17,733 nt of DNA, taken from the NCBI GenBank assembly GCA_003024985.2, contig PXIH01S0000041.1; one strand, written 5' to 3'. Shown here piece by piece: positions 16,871 through 17,733 of this stretch. A program made the position numbers and the translations under genes. Below the pieces are notes generated by a model. That model ran no database searches. It was not told where the DNA came from and saw only the letters and a list, made by a program, of their open reading frames with translations. Numbering within the stretch: the first letter of the stretch is position 1; every line of letters begins with the position of its first letter. The stretch is from Euperipatoides rowelli (lineage: Eukaryota > Onychophora > Udeonychophora > Euonychophora > Peripatopsidae).

Positions 16871-17733
16871 TAGTCCTTACTTTAATATTTTATATGTGAC
16901 GCTTATTGTATTGAAAGTTATTCATGTTTGAAATCAAAACTGACAATAAGACAATTACCCAAATTAAATTATTGTGAATTAAAAATACATAAAAAAGAAA
17001 AGACATAATTTAAATGAAGGGACAACCAACAAGAAAGAATGTCTTACGTTTTTGGGTTTATAAGGGAAAGGCAGAATGTTACATTTTGGTATGTGCAGTC
17101 TATTGGAACATGTGATAGAACATGTGACCCTGTATATTAATATAACAGAGTCATCTATTGGTTCACTTTACAATAATAACTAAATTATTAACACTATCAA
17201 CATGTTTCTATCAGGTTATCATCTTAGTGTCCTATTTCAAAAATTTTAATTACTACTATTAAGAAGGTCATCTTCCAGTGAGTACAAGCTATAAATGCTG
17301 ATTCAAACAAAAGAAACGACTTATTGTACATTTAAAATAGCTTTCTTGCCTTTCTTTGGTATCATCAGGCTCTAAAAAAAACAATGATTAATGATGATAA
17401 ATAAATAACAATTAAAAAATAAACAAATAAAAATATATAGTACATCTTAAATAAACATACTATTATCCCTAATATTTTAACTTTATTAAAAATATTTGAT
17501 TTATAAAAAGATCGCTTTATTAAAATTTTAAATTATTTTAAAAAATTAATAGTTTTTAAAAATTATTATAGCTTTAAAACCATGAAGGCTTGAATCTTGC
17601 AATCGTAAGTAATGAGTTTTGTTGGTGATGTTTATTATTGTTTTACTAACATCTTATTCAGTTATTTAGCATTTAACAAAATAATATTTTACTAATCATA
17701 TAACTTGACTGCATTATTTTTTCTTTATATTAA
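16871..17733. other. Unannotated AT-rich sequence
   Basis: No gene, RNA or clear repeat pair was recognised. Only a small direct echo, AACATGTGAT/AACATGTGAC near 17106-17127, and long A/T stretches after 17370 are visible. The part next to 16870 may still be decayed retroelement sequence. Confidence 0.4.

Overview
This window looks like AT-rich, repeat-dense nuclear DNA from an invertebrate, most likely an arthropod and probably an insect. The grounds are very low GC with long A/T runs, lone N bases typical of a draft assembly, dead non-LTR and Ty3/gypsy retroelements, a Helitron, and hAT- and piggyBac-type short elements. No species can be named. No intact protein-coding gene, tRNA, rRNA or CRISPR array was found, and nearly every long reading frame is a chance frame or a retroelement relic.

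Layout. About 150-640 is a + strand non-LTR reverse transcriptase (RT) relic, followed by a small 34-bp tandem repeat. About 1080-2115 is a longer RT relic on the - strand (YADD box through C-terminus). About 2325-3385 carries a few short - strand stretches that read like coding sequence but could not be identified; they are the only candidates for a host gene. About 3580-3870 is a diverged duplicated unit rich in TTAGG-like words. About 4520-5225 holds a small inverted-repeat element beside a roughly 28-bp minisatellite, which is itself split by a 327-bp hAT-like element.

About 5795-6810 and 8387-10180 are two same-strand copies of one unrecognised terminal-inverted-repeat (TIR) element. The second copy is split by a 384-bp Helitron and a 616-bp piggyBac-like element. 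Between the two copies is a 199-bp hAT-like element with an 8-bp target duplication. About 10269-11026 is bounded by a perfect 63-bp inverted repeat, which is notable amid so much decay.

From 11825 to 15790 lie retroelements on the + strand: a non-LTR RT relic, a broken Ty3/gypsy element (gag, protease, RT, RNase H, start of integrase) and the C-terminal tail of another non-LTR element. A last - strand non-LTR relic with a (TAA)n tail fills 16118-16870. The rest is AT-rich sequence with no recognisable content.

The genes do not act as a system. The window is a layered record of insertions whose relative order can be read from nesting. I found no undescribed biological system. The items most worth checking are the perfect 63-bp inverted repeat, the nested TIR family with its related unoccupied site, and the unexplained coding-like blocks on the - strand.
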